Assembly: GCA_050955065.1 (NCBI GenBank)
Contig: JBPBQT010000449.1
Coordinates: 1 to 18,745 of the forward strand
Direction: 5' to 3'
DNA: 18,745 nucleotides
Origin: Robbsia sp050955065
GTDB lineage: Bacteria; Pseudomonadota; Gammaproteobacteria; Burkholderiales; Burkholderiaceae
Shown here: positions 7,770 through 15,198 of the stretch, piece by piece
Layout of the letters: each line of letters opens with the position of its first letter
Position numbering within the stretch: position 1 is the stretch's first letter
Notes under the pieces: generated by a model
Told to the model about the DNA's origin: nothing
Databases searched by the model: none
What the model saw: the letters and a program-made list of their open reading frames with translations, nothing else
Made by a program: the position numbers and the translations under genes

Positions 7770-8890
7770 CAGCCGCCGATATAGGACATTTCGACGCGCG
7801 CCCCGGCCGGCCGCGGCACGCGTGCGTCCGAGCCGCGCAGTTCCGAGTACCGGTCGTCGCGCTGCTGCCAGATCTGGGCGAAAACGCTGGACAGACGCGC
7901 GTCGTCGACCTCCGGCGAACGCAGCAGCGCGCGCAGGTCGTAGCCCTGCGTGCCGAACAGGCACAGGAACAACCTGCCTTCGGTCGAAAGCCGGGCACGG
8001 GTGCAGGCACCGCAGAACGCCTTCGTGACGCTGGAAATCACGCCGATCTCGCCGCCGCCGTCGGCGTAGATCCAGCGCTCCGCGGTCTCGGCGGCTTGAA
8101 GGCGACCGGTCGGAATCAGCGGCATTGCCGCGCTGATGCGGCTGATGATCTCGCGCGAGGGTAGCGTATCGTCGAAACGCCAGCCGTTCGATTCGCCGAC
8201 ATCCATGTATTCGATGAAGCGCAGGATCACGCCGCTGCCATGGAAATGGCGCGCCATCGGCACGATCTCGTCGTCGTTGACGCCGCGTTTCACGACCATG
8301 TTGACCTTGATCGGTCCCAGGCCGGCGTCGCGCGCCGCGGCGATCCCGTCGAGTACCTCGGCGACCGGGAAATCGACGTCGTTCATCTGCCGAAAGCGTG
8401 TCTCGTCGAGCGCGTCGAGACTGACGGTGACGCGCGTCAGGCCGGCGTCGGCCAGCGCGCGCGCCTTGCGTCGGAGCAACGAGCCGTTCGTCGTCAGGGT
8501 GAGTTCCGGCGACCGGCCCGCGGGCGTGCGCAGCGCCGCCAGGCGACCCACCAGGTTTTCCAGGTTCTTGCGCAGCAGCGGCTCGCCGCCGGTGAGCCGG
8601 ATTTTCTCGACGCCATGCGCGACGGCGATGCGGGCCAGCCGTTCGATTTCCTCGAAGCTCAGCAACGAGGATTGCGGCAGGAATTGGAAGTCCTTGCCGA
8701 ACACCTGCTTCGGCATGCAATACACGCAGCGGAAATTGCAGCGGTCGGTGACCGAGATACGCAGATCCCGCAGCGGCCGGGCCAGCCGGTCACGCAATTC
8801 GCCGACCGGCGCGACGGGTTCGTCCGACCAGCGTGGCGCGGCGATCCGACCGGCGTCCGCTACCACGATGGGGATGATTTTCTGGCTCAT
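7769..8890 (-). CDS. moaA: GTP 3',8-cyclase
   Basis: MoaA is the radical SAM enzyme that, with MoaC, turns GTP into cyclic pyranopterin monophosphate, the first step of molybdenum cofactor synthesis. The 373-residue protein has the SAM-cluster motif CNFRCVYC (Cys51, Cys55, Cys58), LTGGEPLLR (99-107), and the C-terminal second cluster motif CGACTRARLSTEGRLFLC with three cysteines spaced C-x2-C-x13-C. It ends in the Gly-Gly tail essential in this family. An N-terminal extension of about 35 residues precedes the core; ATG 8890 is the only clear start. It is the first gene of the operon moaA-mobA-moeA-membrane protein-GNAT. moaC and moaD/E are not nearby. The upstream 170 bases to the rne terminator should hold its promoter. 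Confidence 0.96.
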   Translation of the reverse strand: MSQKIIPIVVADAGRIAAPRWSDEPVAPVGELRDRLARPLRDLRISVTDRCNFRCVYCMPKQVFGKDFQFLPQSSLLSFEEIERLARIAVAHGVEKIRLTGGEPLLRKNLENLVGRLAALRTPAGRSPELTLTTNGSLLRRKARALADAGLTRVTVSLDALDETRFRQMNDVDFPVAEVLDGIAAARDAGLGPIKVNMVVKRGVNDDEIVPMARHFHGSGVILRFIEYMDVGESNGWRFDDTLPSREIISRISAAMPLIPTGRLQAAETAERWIYADGGGEIGVISSVTKAFCGACTRARLSTEGRLFLCLFGTQGYDLRALLRSPEVDDARLSSVFAQIWQQRDDRYSELRGSDARVPRPAGARVEMSYIGG

Positions 8891-8956
8891 ATCTCGTTGA
8901 CGACGGGGATTTCAGGCACATGTCGCGTGGCGGGGCATGCGTCCTGGAAGCTTGTC

Positions 8957-8962
8957 ATTCTA
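8957..8962 (-). promoter_or_regulatory. Possible -10 element for the moaA operon
   Basis: Read on the minus strand, TAGAAT lies 67 bases upstream of the moaA ATG and downstream of the rne terminator, where an operon promoter is expected. No good -35 hexamer stands 16-18 bp upstream (ATACGG is the 17-bp candidate), so this is a weak call. No molybdate-operator palindrome or riboswitch-like fold was recognised in the 171 bases between terminator and moaA. Confidence 0.3.
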
Positions 8963-9062
8963 GCGGATCGGTGCAGATGCCGTATGAAGCCGTCGGGATA
9001 ACCCTGTCGCAGTTCGGGACATCGTTGTGCCGACGCCATGCTCCCGTGCAACCGGTCGATGC

Positions 9063-9095
9063 AAAAGGGCGCCGCCCGGCAATCGGGAGGCGCCC
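9063..9095 (-). terminator. Intrinsic terminator of rne
   Basis: On the minus strand, GGGCGCC (9095-9089) pairs with GGCGCCC (9073-9067). After one T-C mismatch, CCCG (9087-9084) pairs with CGGG (9078-9075) around a 5-nt loop. The hairpin is followed at once by TTTT (9066-9063). The T-run is only on the minus-strand side, so it terminates rne transcription and separates rne from moaA. The predicted rne 3' UTR is about 200 nt and contains the 14-bp repeat array. Confidence 0.8.
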
Positions 9096-9123
9096 CGGGA
9101 GCACAGGCGCAATGGGTCGAACA

Positions 9124-9221
9124 CGGCGGATCGAAGGCGGCGGATCGAAGGCGGCGGATCGAACGCGGCGGATCGAACGCGGCGGATCGAACGCGGCGGA
9201 TCGAAGGCGGCGGATCGAAGG
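9124..9221. repeat. Seven-copy 14-bp tandem repeat in the rne 3' UTR
   Basis: Seven head-to-tail units of CGGCGGATCGAAVG begin at 9124, 9138, 9152, 9166, 9180, 9194 and 9208. They are identical except at position 13, which is G, G, C, C, C, G, G along the array, giving a mirror-symmetric pattern. A decayed unit (about 9 of 14 matches) precedes it at 9110-9123. The unit length is not a multiple of three, so the array is not a coding repeat. It lies between the rne stop and the rne terminator. Each unit contains one GATC. Such arrays usually grow and shrink by slippage. Confidence 0.93.
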
Positions 9222-9271
9222 CCGCGCGTCCGGCGCGTCCGCGCGAAGAGGCGGGACGCGCCGTGCGCGGG

Positions 9272-12200
9272 CTACGGCTTCTGCGTTTCGATCTGCACCA
9301 GCGGCGCGTCGGCGTTCTGCTGCCGCAGCTTGCGCAGGCGCGGTGCGCGGGCGGGTGCGGGCAACTGCGCCGCCGCGTCCGCGGCTTCGCGCAGCTTCCC
9401 CTCGTCGGTGTTGACCCATACCAGTCCGGCGGCCTCGAGCATCGGTTCGAAGCTTTCCGCCGGGACGATGGGTGCGACCGCGGGTGCGGCAGGCGGTGCC
9501 GTGGGCACGATCGCGGCCGTTTCCGAGGCACCGGCACCAACCGGTACCGAGGGCGCCTCTGCCGGATTCGCCGGCGCGGCCTGGACGGGTGCGTCCGGGA
9601 ACGACGACGATACGGCGGCGGGCGCTGCGTCGGCAGGCCGGGTAGGCGCCGCGACGCGCTCGACCGCGTCGCGGGCAGCGCCGGAGGTCGCCTCGACAGC
9701 ATCGAGGTGCGCGGTGCCGCCGGCAACGGCCGTCGTCCTGCCAGACATCTCGTGTGCGTTCGCGGTGTCGCCGTTCGCTGCCGCGTGCGCGGTCAACGAC
9801 GACAGCACGTCCGGCGCGGGCGCCGAAGGCGGCGTCGCAGCCGGTGCCGCGGCGACCGGCGTGGCCGGTGCCGACGACAGGGGTTCCGCCTGGGCGGCAC
9901 CCGCCGTATCGGTCGATGCCGTAGCCGTCTGTACCGCGCTGGCGGTCGGGAAGGCCACATGCGCGGGGGCGGTGACCGCATCGTCGGCTGCCGGCGTCGC
10001 TGCCGCCGGTGCCATGGCAAAGTCGTCGGCGACAACCGGCGTCGTCGACGCGGTGGCGGCCGGCGAGGCCGTGTCGCTTGCCTGCGCGGCGTGGGCCTGG
10101 TCGGCCGCGTGCGGGCCTTGCGGCGTGTCGCCCGAAGGCACGTTGCCCGGCGCAGCGTCGTTCGGCGTCGGCGCGTGGGTCCCGGTCGCAGCGGTCTCAC
10201 CGTTGCTCGGCGCGAACGCGGGCTCGGTCTCGGCCGATGTGGCCGACGTAACCGACGCGCCGGGGCCTTCGCCTTCCGCCGGATCGGCGGTCTGGTTCCC
10301 CGTCAAACCGTCTTCCTCGCGCTCGCGGCGTCCGCCACGACGTCCGCGGCGGCGGCGGCGGCGTTCCTCGCCGTCACGGGCCAGGCCGTTCTCGTCGAGC
10401 GACAGGCCGTTCGCATCCTGGGCGGCATCGCTCGCGTCCTCGGTTTCGCTGGCGCAGGCCTCCGCCTGCGTCAGGTGCGGGTCCGCGGCGGGCACCGCGG
10501 CGGGCGCCGGCGCAAACGTCGGCGCGGCCTCGGTTTGCGCGTCGGTCGACACGGCCCCCGTCGGCACGGTATCCCCTTGCGCGACACCGGCGAGCCCGGC
10601 AGCCGACTGCGTCAGCGTATCGGCGTCCGGCATCCGGCGCTCGCGCCGTTCGCCGCGCACGCCGCGGTTGCTGCCTTCGACGCGGGAAGGGCGCTCGGCC
10701 TGATCGGCCGTTTCCGGACGCTCCGCGCCACGTGCGACATCGGCGGGACGCTCGGCGCGCGCGCCGCGTTCGACACGTTCGCCGCGCGGCGCACGTTCCG
10801 GGCGTTCGCCGCGCTCCCGGCGCTCGCCGTTCTCCGGACGCACGCCCGGTTCCTTGTCCCCGGTGCGTTCGACATTGCGCTCGCGGCCGTTGCGTGCGTC
10901 CTTCGCCTCCTTCGCTTCCGGCGCGCGCTCGTCGCGGCGGCCATTGCCGTTACGCGCCGCGGCCTGCTCCGGCCGCGCCGTTGCGGCGGCGGCCGGGGCC
11001 GGACGACGCTGTCCGCGTTCCCCACGCTCCGCACGTTCGCCACGCTCCGGCTGTGCCGGGGCGGCGGGCGGCTCGGCGGTCACGGCCGGCGTTGCCTCCA
11101 TGGGGGCCGGGGACGGTGCCAGACCCAACGCGCGCTTGAACCAGGACACGAAGCCGGGCGCCGGCGCCGGCGCGGGCGGGGGCGGGGGCGCCGCCGGCGT
11201 GACCGGTGCGGCCGGTACTTCGGCGGCGCTCGGACGCGGCGCCGAGATCGGCGCGGGCTGGTCCGGCGTGATGCCCTTGACCGCCGCTTCCTGCTTCGGT
11301 TTCACCTCCGCCGTGCGCCGGCTGTAGCCGCTCTCCGCCTCGAGGGCGGTGGCGGCGCTTTCGGCCATCTGGTAACTGGTGCGCGGCTCTTCGAGGCGCG
11401 TATCGTCGTGGCGCAGACGCTCCAGCTTGTAATGCGGCGTGTCCAGGTGCTTGTTCGGAATCATCACGACGCCGACCTTGAAGCGCGTCTCGATCTTGTT
11501 GATTTCCGGGCGCTTCTCGTTCAGCAGGAACGCGGTGACCTCGACCGGCACCTCGCAGTGGATCGACGCCGTGTTCTCCTTCATCGCCTCTTCCTGGATG
11601 ATGCGCAGGACCTGGAGGGCGGACGATTCGGTGTCGCGGATGTGGCCGGTGCCGTTGCAGCGCGGGCAGGTGACGTGGCTGCCCTCGGAGAGCGCCGGGC
11701 GTAGGCGCTGGCGCGACAGTTCCATCAGGCCGAAACGCGAGATCTTGCCCATCTGCACGCGCGCGCGGTCGTGTTTCAGCGCGTCCTTCAGGCGCTGCTC
11801 GACCTCGCGCTGGCTCTTCGCGGACTCCATGTCGATGAAGTCGATGACGATCAGGCCGCCGAGATCGCGCAGCCGCAACTGGCGGGCGACTTCGTCGGCC
11901 GCTTCCAGATTGGTGCGGGTCGCGGTTTCCTCGATGTCGGCGCCCTTGGTCGAGCGCGCCGAATTGACGTCGATCGAGACCAGCGCCTCGGTGTGATCGA
12001 TCACGATCGCGCCGCCGGACGGCAGCGACACGGTGCGCGCGTACGCGGTCTCGATCTGGTGTTCGATCTGGAAGCGCGAGAACAGCGGCACGTCGTCGCG
12101 GTAGCGCTTCACCTTGTTCATGTTGCCCGGCATCACGACGCTCATGAACGCCCGGGCCTGTTCCTCGATTTCCTCGGTATCGATCAGGATCTCGCCGATG

Positions 12201-12871
12201 TCGGGCTGGAAGTAGTCGCGGATCGCGCGGATCACGAGACTCGATTCCAGATAGATCAGCAGCGGGCCCTGCATGCTCTCGGCGGCGCCCTCGACGGCGC
12301 GCCACAGTTGCAGCAGGTAGTTCAGGTCCCACTGCAGCTCCTCGGCGCTGCGGCCGATGCCGGCCGTGCGGGCGATCATGCTCATGCCTTCGGGGAGTTC
12401 GAGCTGCGCCATCGTCTCGCGCAGTTCCTGGCGGTCGTCGCCCTCGATGCGTCGCGACACGCCGCCGCCGCGCGGGTTGTTCGGCATCAGCACCAGATAA
12501 CGGCCGGCCAGCGAGATGAAGGTGGTCAGCGCCGCGCCCTTGTTGCCGCGTTCCTCCTTTTCCACCTGCACGATCAGTTGCTGGCCCTCGCGCAGCGCGT
12601 CCTGGATGCGCGCGGTGCGCATGTCGACGCCCTCGCGGAAATACTGGCGGGCGACTTCCTTGAAGGGGAGGAAACCGTGGCGGTCTTCGCCGTAGTTCAC
12701 GAAGCAGGCTTCCAGCGAAGGCTCGATGCGGGTGATCACGCCCTTGTAGATATTGCCTTTGCGCTGCTCGCGTCCGGCGGCTTCGATGTCGATGTCGATC
12801 AGCTTCTGACCGTCGACGATCGCGACCCGCAGCTCTTCCTGCTGCGTCGCGTTGAACAACATGCGTTTCAT
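9272..12871 (-). CDS. rne: Ribonuclease E
   Basis: RNase E is the membrane-associated endonuclease that starts mRNA decay and processes rRNA and tRNA, and scaffolds the degradosome. The catalytic half (1-500) shows the S1 region (NIYKGVITRIEPSLEACFVNYG, about 40-61, given here as its landmarks NIYKG and CFVNYG), the DNase I-like site SIDVNSARS with Asp301, VIDFIDM with Asp344, and the zinc-link CPRC (Cys402, Cys405). A hydrophobic amphipathic segment, PGFVSWFKRALGL (572-584), sits where E. coli has its membrane-targeting helix. The remaining 600 residues are disordered: Arg/Gly/Glu-rich repeats (about 604-750), a dense Arg patch (about 834-850), a long Ala/Thr/Pro stretch, and a more conserved tail (about 1140-1199, with AGLVWVNTDEGKLREA). 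At 1199 residues it exceeds E. coli RNase E (1061). ATG 12871 has GGAG 6 bases upstream and matches the MKRMLFNATQ family start, although the frame is open further upstream. Confidence 0.96.
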   Translation of the reverse strand: MKRMLFNATQQEELRVAIVDGQKLIDIDIEAAGREQRKGNIYKGVITRIEPSLEACFVNYGEDRHGFLPFKEVARQYFREGVDMRTARIQDALREGQQLIVQVEKEERGNKGAALTTFISLAGRYLVLMPNNPRGGGVSRRIEGDDRQELRETMAQLELPEGMSMIARTAGIGRSAEELQWDLNYLLQLWRAVEGAAESMQGPLLIYLESSLVIRAIRDYFQPDIGEILIDTEEIEEQARAFMSVVMPGNMNKVKRYRDDVPLFSRFQIEHQIETAYARTVSLPSGGAIVIDHTEALVSIDVNSARSTKGADIEETATRTNLEAADEVARQLRLRDLGGLIVIDFIDMESAKSQREVEQRLKDALKHDRARVQMGKISRFGLMELSRQRLRPALSEGSHVTCPRCNGTGHIRDTESSALQVLRIIQEEAMKENTASIHCEVPVEVTAFLLNEKRPEINKIETRFKVGVVMIPNKHLDTPHYKLERLRHDDTRLEEPRTSYQMAESAATALEAESGYSRRTAEVKPKQEAAVKGITPDQPAPISAPRPSAAEVPAAPVTPAAPPPPPAPAPAPGFVSWFKRALGLAPSPAPMEATPAVTAEPPAAPAQPERGERAERGERGQRRPAPAAAATARPEQAAARNGNGRRDERAPEAKEAKDARNGRERNVERTGDKEPGVRPENGERRERGERPERAPRGERVERGARAERPADVARGAERPETADQAERPSRVEGSNRGVRGERRERRMPDADTLTQSAAGLAGVAQGDTVPTGAVSTDAQTEAAPTFAPAPAAVPAADPHLTQAEACASETEDASDAAQDANGLSLDENGLARDGEERRRRRRGRRGGRREREEDGLTGNQTADPAEGEGPGASVTSATSAETEPAFAPSNGETAATGTHAPTPNDAAPGNVPSGDTPQGPHAADQAHAAQASDTASPAATASTTPVVADDFAMAPAAATPAADDAVTAPAHVAFPTASAVQTATASTDTAGAAQAEPLSSAPATPVAAAPAATPPSAPAPDVLSSLTAHAAANGDTANAHEMSGRTTAVAGGTAHLDAVEATSGAARDAVERVAAPTRPADAAPAAVSSSFPDAPVQAAPANPAEAPSVPVGAGASETAAIVPTAPPAAPAVAPIVPAESFEPMLEAAGLVWVNTDEGKLREAADAAAQLPAPARAPRLRKLRQQNADAPLVQIETQKP

Positions 12872-12898
12872 GTACGGCTCCAGTGCGGCTCTGCCGGC

Positions 12899-12914
12899 TC
12901 GTCGTCGACGACGA
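12899..12914. other. 16-bp perfect palindrome in the rne leader
   Basis: TCGTCGTCGACGACGA is its own reverse complement and lies 28-43 bases upstream of the rne ATG. In RNA it could form a 6-bp hairpin with a UCGA loop just before the ribosome site, or pair two transcripts. In DNA it is a dyad suitable for a dimeric regulator. Confidence 0.6.
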
Positions 12915-13116
12915 ACGAACGCTGGGCGGGCCGCGCTTTTTTGACTGCAAAACACGCGGAGTCGAGGTCGAGGCGGGAGAATTGCCGCGGGCGGGCGTCG
13001 CTGCCCGGAACGGACGGGCGACGGCGCGCAGCAGGTGCGAAGGCGGACGATCGTACCGGACAGGCACGCCGCACCCGCCAGCGCCGCCGGGTAGGCGGGC
13101 GTCTGGCCGGTCGGGG

Positions 13117-13134
13117 GCGCGCCGTCTGGCGCGC
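13117..13134. other. GC hairpin in the rne leader
   Basis: GCGCGCC (13117-13123) and GGCGCGC (13128-13134) form a perfect 7-bp stem with a 4-nt loop, about 250 nt upstream of the rne start. There is no T-run on either side, so it is not an intrinsic terminator. It would be a stable stem in a long rne leader RNA if transcription starts upstream of it. Confidence 0.5.
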
Positions 13135-13487
13135 GCGGCTCGAGCGCACGGCGGATCCAGCGGGATCGACCCGTGCGCTTCTCTCGACTGTCCGTTCGGT
13201 TGGAGGCGTGCCGTACGGGCACAGCCGTTTCCCGGTCCCTGCATGTTCGCAATCGGCCAGCGTCCGCCAGAGGGACGGGCGCTGGTGTCTGAATTCTTTT
13301 TTGCCAAGACTTCGCGCTCTGCGTCGGGCGATCTGGGCCGAACGCGCCTGTGGGCGCCATCCTTGCCGGTCTGTCCGACGTGCGTGCAACGTGCTGCTCT
13401 GGTCTATCGGGTGAGCAGCACCCCGTGGTGCAGTAGAATAGACGTTTGTCGCACCGGGGCAATCTCGCGCCAGCCGGATCTGGCCGG

Positions 13488-13516
13488 TCGACACAGCTTG
13501 CTGGGCAAATTATAGG
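13488..13516 (+). promoter_or_regulatory. Candidate rluC promoter
   Basis: TCGACA (13488-13493, 5 of 6 matches to TTGACA) and TATAGG (13511-13516, 4 of 6 to TATAAT) are separated by exactly 17 bp. Transcription would start near 13523, leaving a short leader with AGAGTTAGG before ATG 13539. An additional TAGAAT at 13434-13439 has no good -35. Confidence 0.4.
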
Positions 13517-13538
13517 CAGAATGAAAGAGTTAGGCAAA

Positions 13539-14558
13539 ATGTCCCGGCATCAGACGTTCGCCGATCGCGTCGCCCTCGTCGTCATCGACGAGGACGACGC
13601 CGGCCAACGCATCGATAACTTCCTCATGCGCATCTGCAAAGGTGTGCCGAAGAGTCACGTCTATCGGATCCTGCGCTCCGGCGAGGTGCGCGTCAACAAG
13701 GGGCGGATCGACGCCGATTACCGGCTCGTCGCGGGCGATACGCTGCGCGTGCCGCCGATTCGCGTCGCCACCAACGCGGCGGACGGCGAGGGCGGGGCGG
13801 GCACCCAGGCGGCGGTGCCGCCCGCGTCCTTCCCGATCGTCTACGAGGACGCGCACCTGCTCGTGATCGACAAGCCGGCCGGCGTCGCGGTGCACGGCGG
13901 CAGTGGCGTGAGCTATGGCGTGATCGAGCAATTGCGCCGCGCGCGCCCCGACGAGCGCTTTCTCGAACTGGTGCACCGGCTCGACCGCGAGACGTCGGGC
14001 GTGCTGATGCTGGCGAAGAAGCGCTCGGCGCTGACGGCGCTGCACGCGCAGTTGCGCGACAACCAGACCGACAAGCGCTATCTGGCCTGCGTGCGCGGCG
14101 ACTGGACCGAGCCGCGCCGCGTGGTCAAGGCGCCCCTGCACAAATACGTCAACGCCGAGGGCGAGCGGCGGGTCGCGGTCCATGCGGACGGTCAGGCCGC
14201 GCACACGATCTTCTCGCTGCTCGAACGCTTCGACGGCTACGCGCTGCTCGAAGCGCACCTGAAGACCGGTCGTACCCACCAGATCCGGGTGCATCTGACG
14301 CATCTGGGCACGCCGATCGTCGGCGACGACAAATATGGCGACTTTCCGTTGAACCGCGCGTTGTCGCGCGCCGGCGCCATGCCCGGCATCAAGCGCATGT
14401 TCCTGCACGCGGCCCGGCTGCGCGTGACACACCCGGCCACCGGCGAGCCGATCCTGTTCGAAGCGCCGCTGCCGCCGGAATGCGCGCGTTTCGCCGAACA
14501 ACTCCGTAGTCAACTTCCTAGTCAACCTTCCCGATCCCATGGCCAGAACCCGCTTTGA
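13539..14558 (+). CDS. rluC: 23S rRNA pseudouridine synthase RluC
   Basis: RluC converts uridines 955, 2504 and 2580 of 23S rRNA (E. coli numbering) to pseudouridine. The 339-residue protein has an N-terminal S4 RNA-binding domain (about 20-75, with RIDNFLMRICKGVPKSHVYR beginning at 24) and a C-terminal RsuA/RluA catalytic domain with HRLDRETSG (146-154; catalytic Asp149) and the late motif KTGRTHQIRVHL. The divergent rne-rluC arrangement matches E. coli and strengthens RluC over other RluA-family members. ATG 13539 is chosen because TTAGG lies just upstream and the candidate promoter would start transcription between it and the earlier ATG 13521 (which would add MKELGK). The frame is open further upstream, but that is non-coding leader. 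Its end overlaps gph by 20 bp. Confidence 0.94.
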   Translation: MSRHQTFADRVALVVIDEDDAGQRIDNFLMRICKGVPKSHVYRILRSGEVRVNKGRIDADYRLVAGDTLRVPPIRVATNAADGEGGAGTQAAVPPASFPIVYEDAHLLVIDKPAGVAVHGGSGVSYGVIEQLRRARPDERFLELVHRLDRETSGVLMLAKKRSALTALHAQLRDNQTDKRYLACVRGDWTEPRRVVKAPLHKYVNAEGERRVAVHADGQAAHTIFSLLERFDGYALLEAHLKTGRTHQIRVHLTHLGTPIVGDDKYGDFPLNRALSRAGAMPGIKRMFLHAARLRVTHPATGEPILFEAPLPPECARFAEQLRSQLPSQPSRSHGQNPL

Positions 14559-15198
14559 CCTGATTGCGTTCGACTGGGACGGCACGCTCAGCGATTCGAC
14601 CGCGCATATCGCCCAGAGCCTGCAAAGCGCCTGCCGCGACCTGCGCCTGCCGGTGCCCGCCGCCGACGCGGCGCGCTATGTCATCGGGTTGGGGTTGCGC
14701 GACGCGCTGGAGACGGTGGCCCCCACGCTTCTTCCGGCGGACTATCCGCGTCTGGTCGAGCGCTACCGGTACCATTTTCTCACCGGCGAGCCGGACCTGG
14801 CGCTGTTTCCAGGCGTGCGCGAGATGCTTGAAAGCCTGCGGTCGGCCGGATATTTCCTCGCGGTCGCCACCGGCAAGAACCGCGTCGGGCTGAACCGCGC
14901 GCTCGCGCATTCGGGCGTCGCCTCGCTGTTCGACGCGACGCGCTGCGCCGACGAGACGTTTTCGAAGCCCCATCCGGCGATGCTGCACGAACTCACCCGC
15001 GAGCTCGGCCAGGAGAACGCGCGCACCGTGATGATCGGCGACACCACGCACGATCTGCAGATGGCGATCAACGCCGGCGTGGCCGGCATCGCCGTCACCT
15101 ATGGCGCGCATCGGCCCGAGCCCTTGCGGGCGCTGGCCCCCCTCTTCTGCGCGGACAACGTCGCGGAACTGAGCGACTGGCTGCACACCCATGCCTGA
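14539..15198 (+). CDS. HAD-family phosphatase, phosphoglycolate phosphatase-like
   Basis: This 219-residue HAD hydrolase has all four motifs: DWDGT (12-16, nucleophile Asp12 and acid Asp14), the Thr of VATGKN, Lys in SKPHP, and GDTTHDLQ with the metal-binding aspartates. A helical cap domain lies between motifs I and II (subclass IA). It resembles Gph/COG0546 phosphatases that hydrolyse 2-phosphoglycolate or similar small phosphates; the true substrate is unknown. Its ATG lies 20 bp inside rluC, and its stop overlaps the sppA start by 8 bp, so the three genes are probably one translationally coupled unit. Family assignment is firm and the substrate is inferred. Confidence 0.92.
   Translation: MARTRFDLIAFDWDGTLSDSTAHIAQSLQSACRDLRLPVPAADAARYVIGLGLRDALETVAPTLLPADYPRLVERYRYHFLTGEPDLALFPGVREMLESLRSAGYFLAVATGKNRVGLNRALAHSGVASLFDATRCADETFSKPHPAMLHELTRELGQENARTVMIGDTTHDLQMAINAGVAGIAVTYGAHRPEPLRALAPLFCADNVAELSDWLHTHA

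Larger units (their letters stand above)
12872..13538. promoter_or_regulatory. rne-rluC divergent intergenic region with the rne leader
   Basis: These 667 bases hold no credible gene; the open frames crossing them lack ribosome sites and family resemblance. They contain the rne 5' leader on one side and the rluC promoter on the other. Long structured rne leaders mediate RNase E autoregulation in E. coli (361 nt there). Visible elements are a 16-bp palindrome (12899-12914), a T6/A6 run near 12946-12951, a 7-bp GC hairpin (13117-13134) and AT-richer patches near 13292-13303 and 13434-13516. No confident rne promoter could be picked: the patch near 13300 has no matching -35 and -10 pair. Confidence 0.6.

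Noticed and set aside
9124..9221. The 14-bp repeats as a CRISPR array
   Set aside because: The units are directly adjacent with no spacers and far shorter than CRISPR repeats, and no cas genes are near.
9124..9221. The 14-bp repeats as iterons of a replication origin
   Set aside because: There is no rep gene, DnaA box cluster or AT-rich element beside them, and the context is a core chromosomal gene end.
9038..11704. Plus-strand frame of 888 codons opposite rne
   Set aside because: Its protein is an Arg/Gly/Ala-rich mirror of the rne low-complexity region, lacks a ribosome site and runs across the 14-bp repeats and the rne stop.
12940..12975. TTGACT in the T-rich stretch near 12948 as a plus-strand -35 element
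   Set aside because: No -10-like hexamer lies 16-18 bp downstream, and the next plus-strand gene is almost 600 bp away.
11771..13414. Plus-strand frame of 547 codons opposite the rne catalytic half and leader
   Set aside because: It is the antisense of strongly conserved RNase E motifs; no domain is recognisable and the frame crosses the non-coding leader.
12872..13537. Extension of the rne frame upstream of ATG 12871
   Set aside because: The family N-terminus MKRMLFNATQ begins exactly at 12871 with a GGAG site. The upstream frame has no similarity and covers the hairpin-rich leader.
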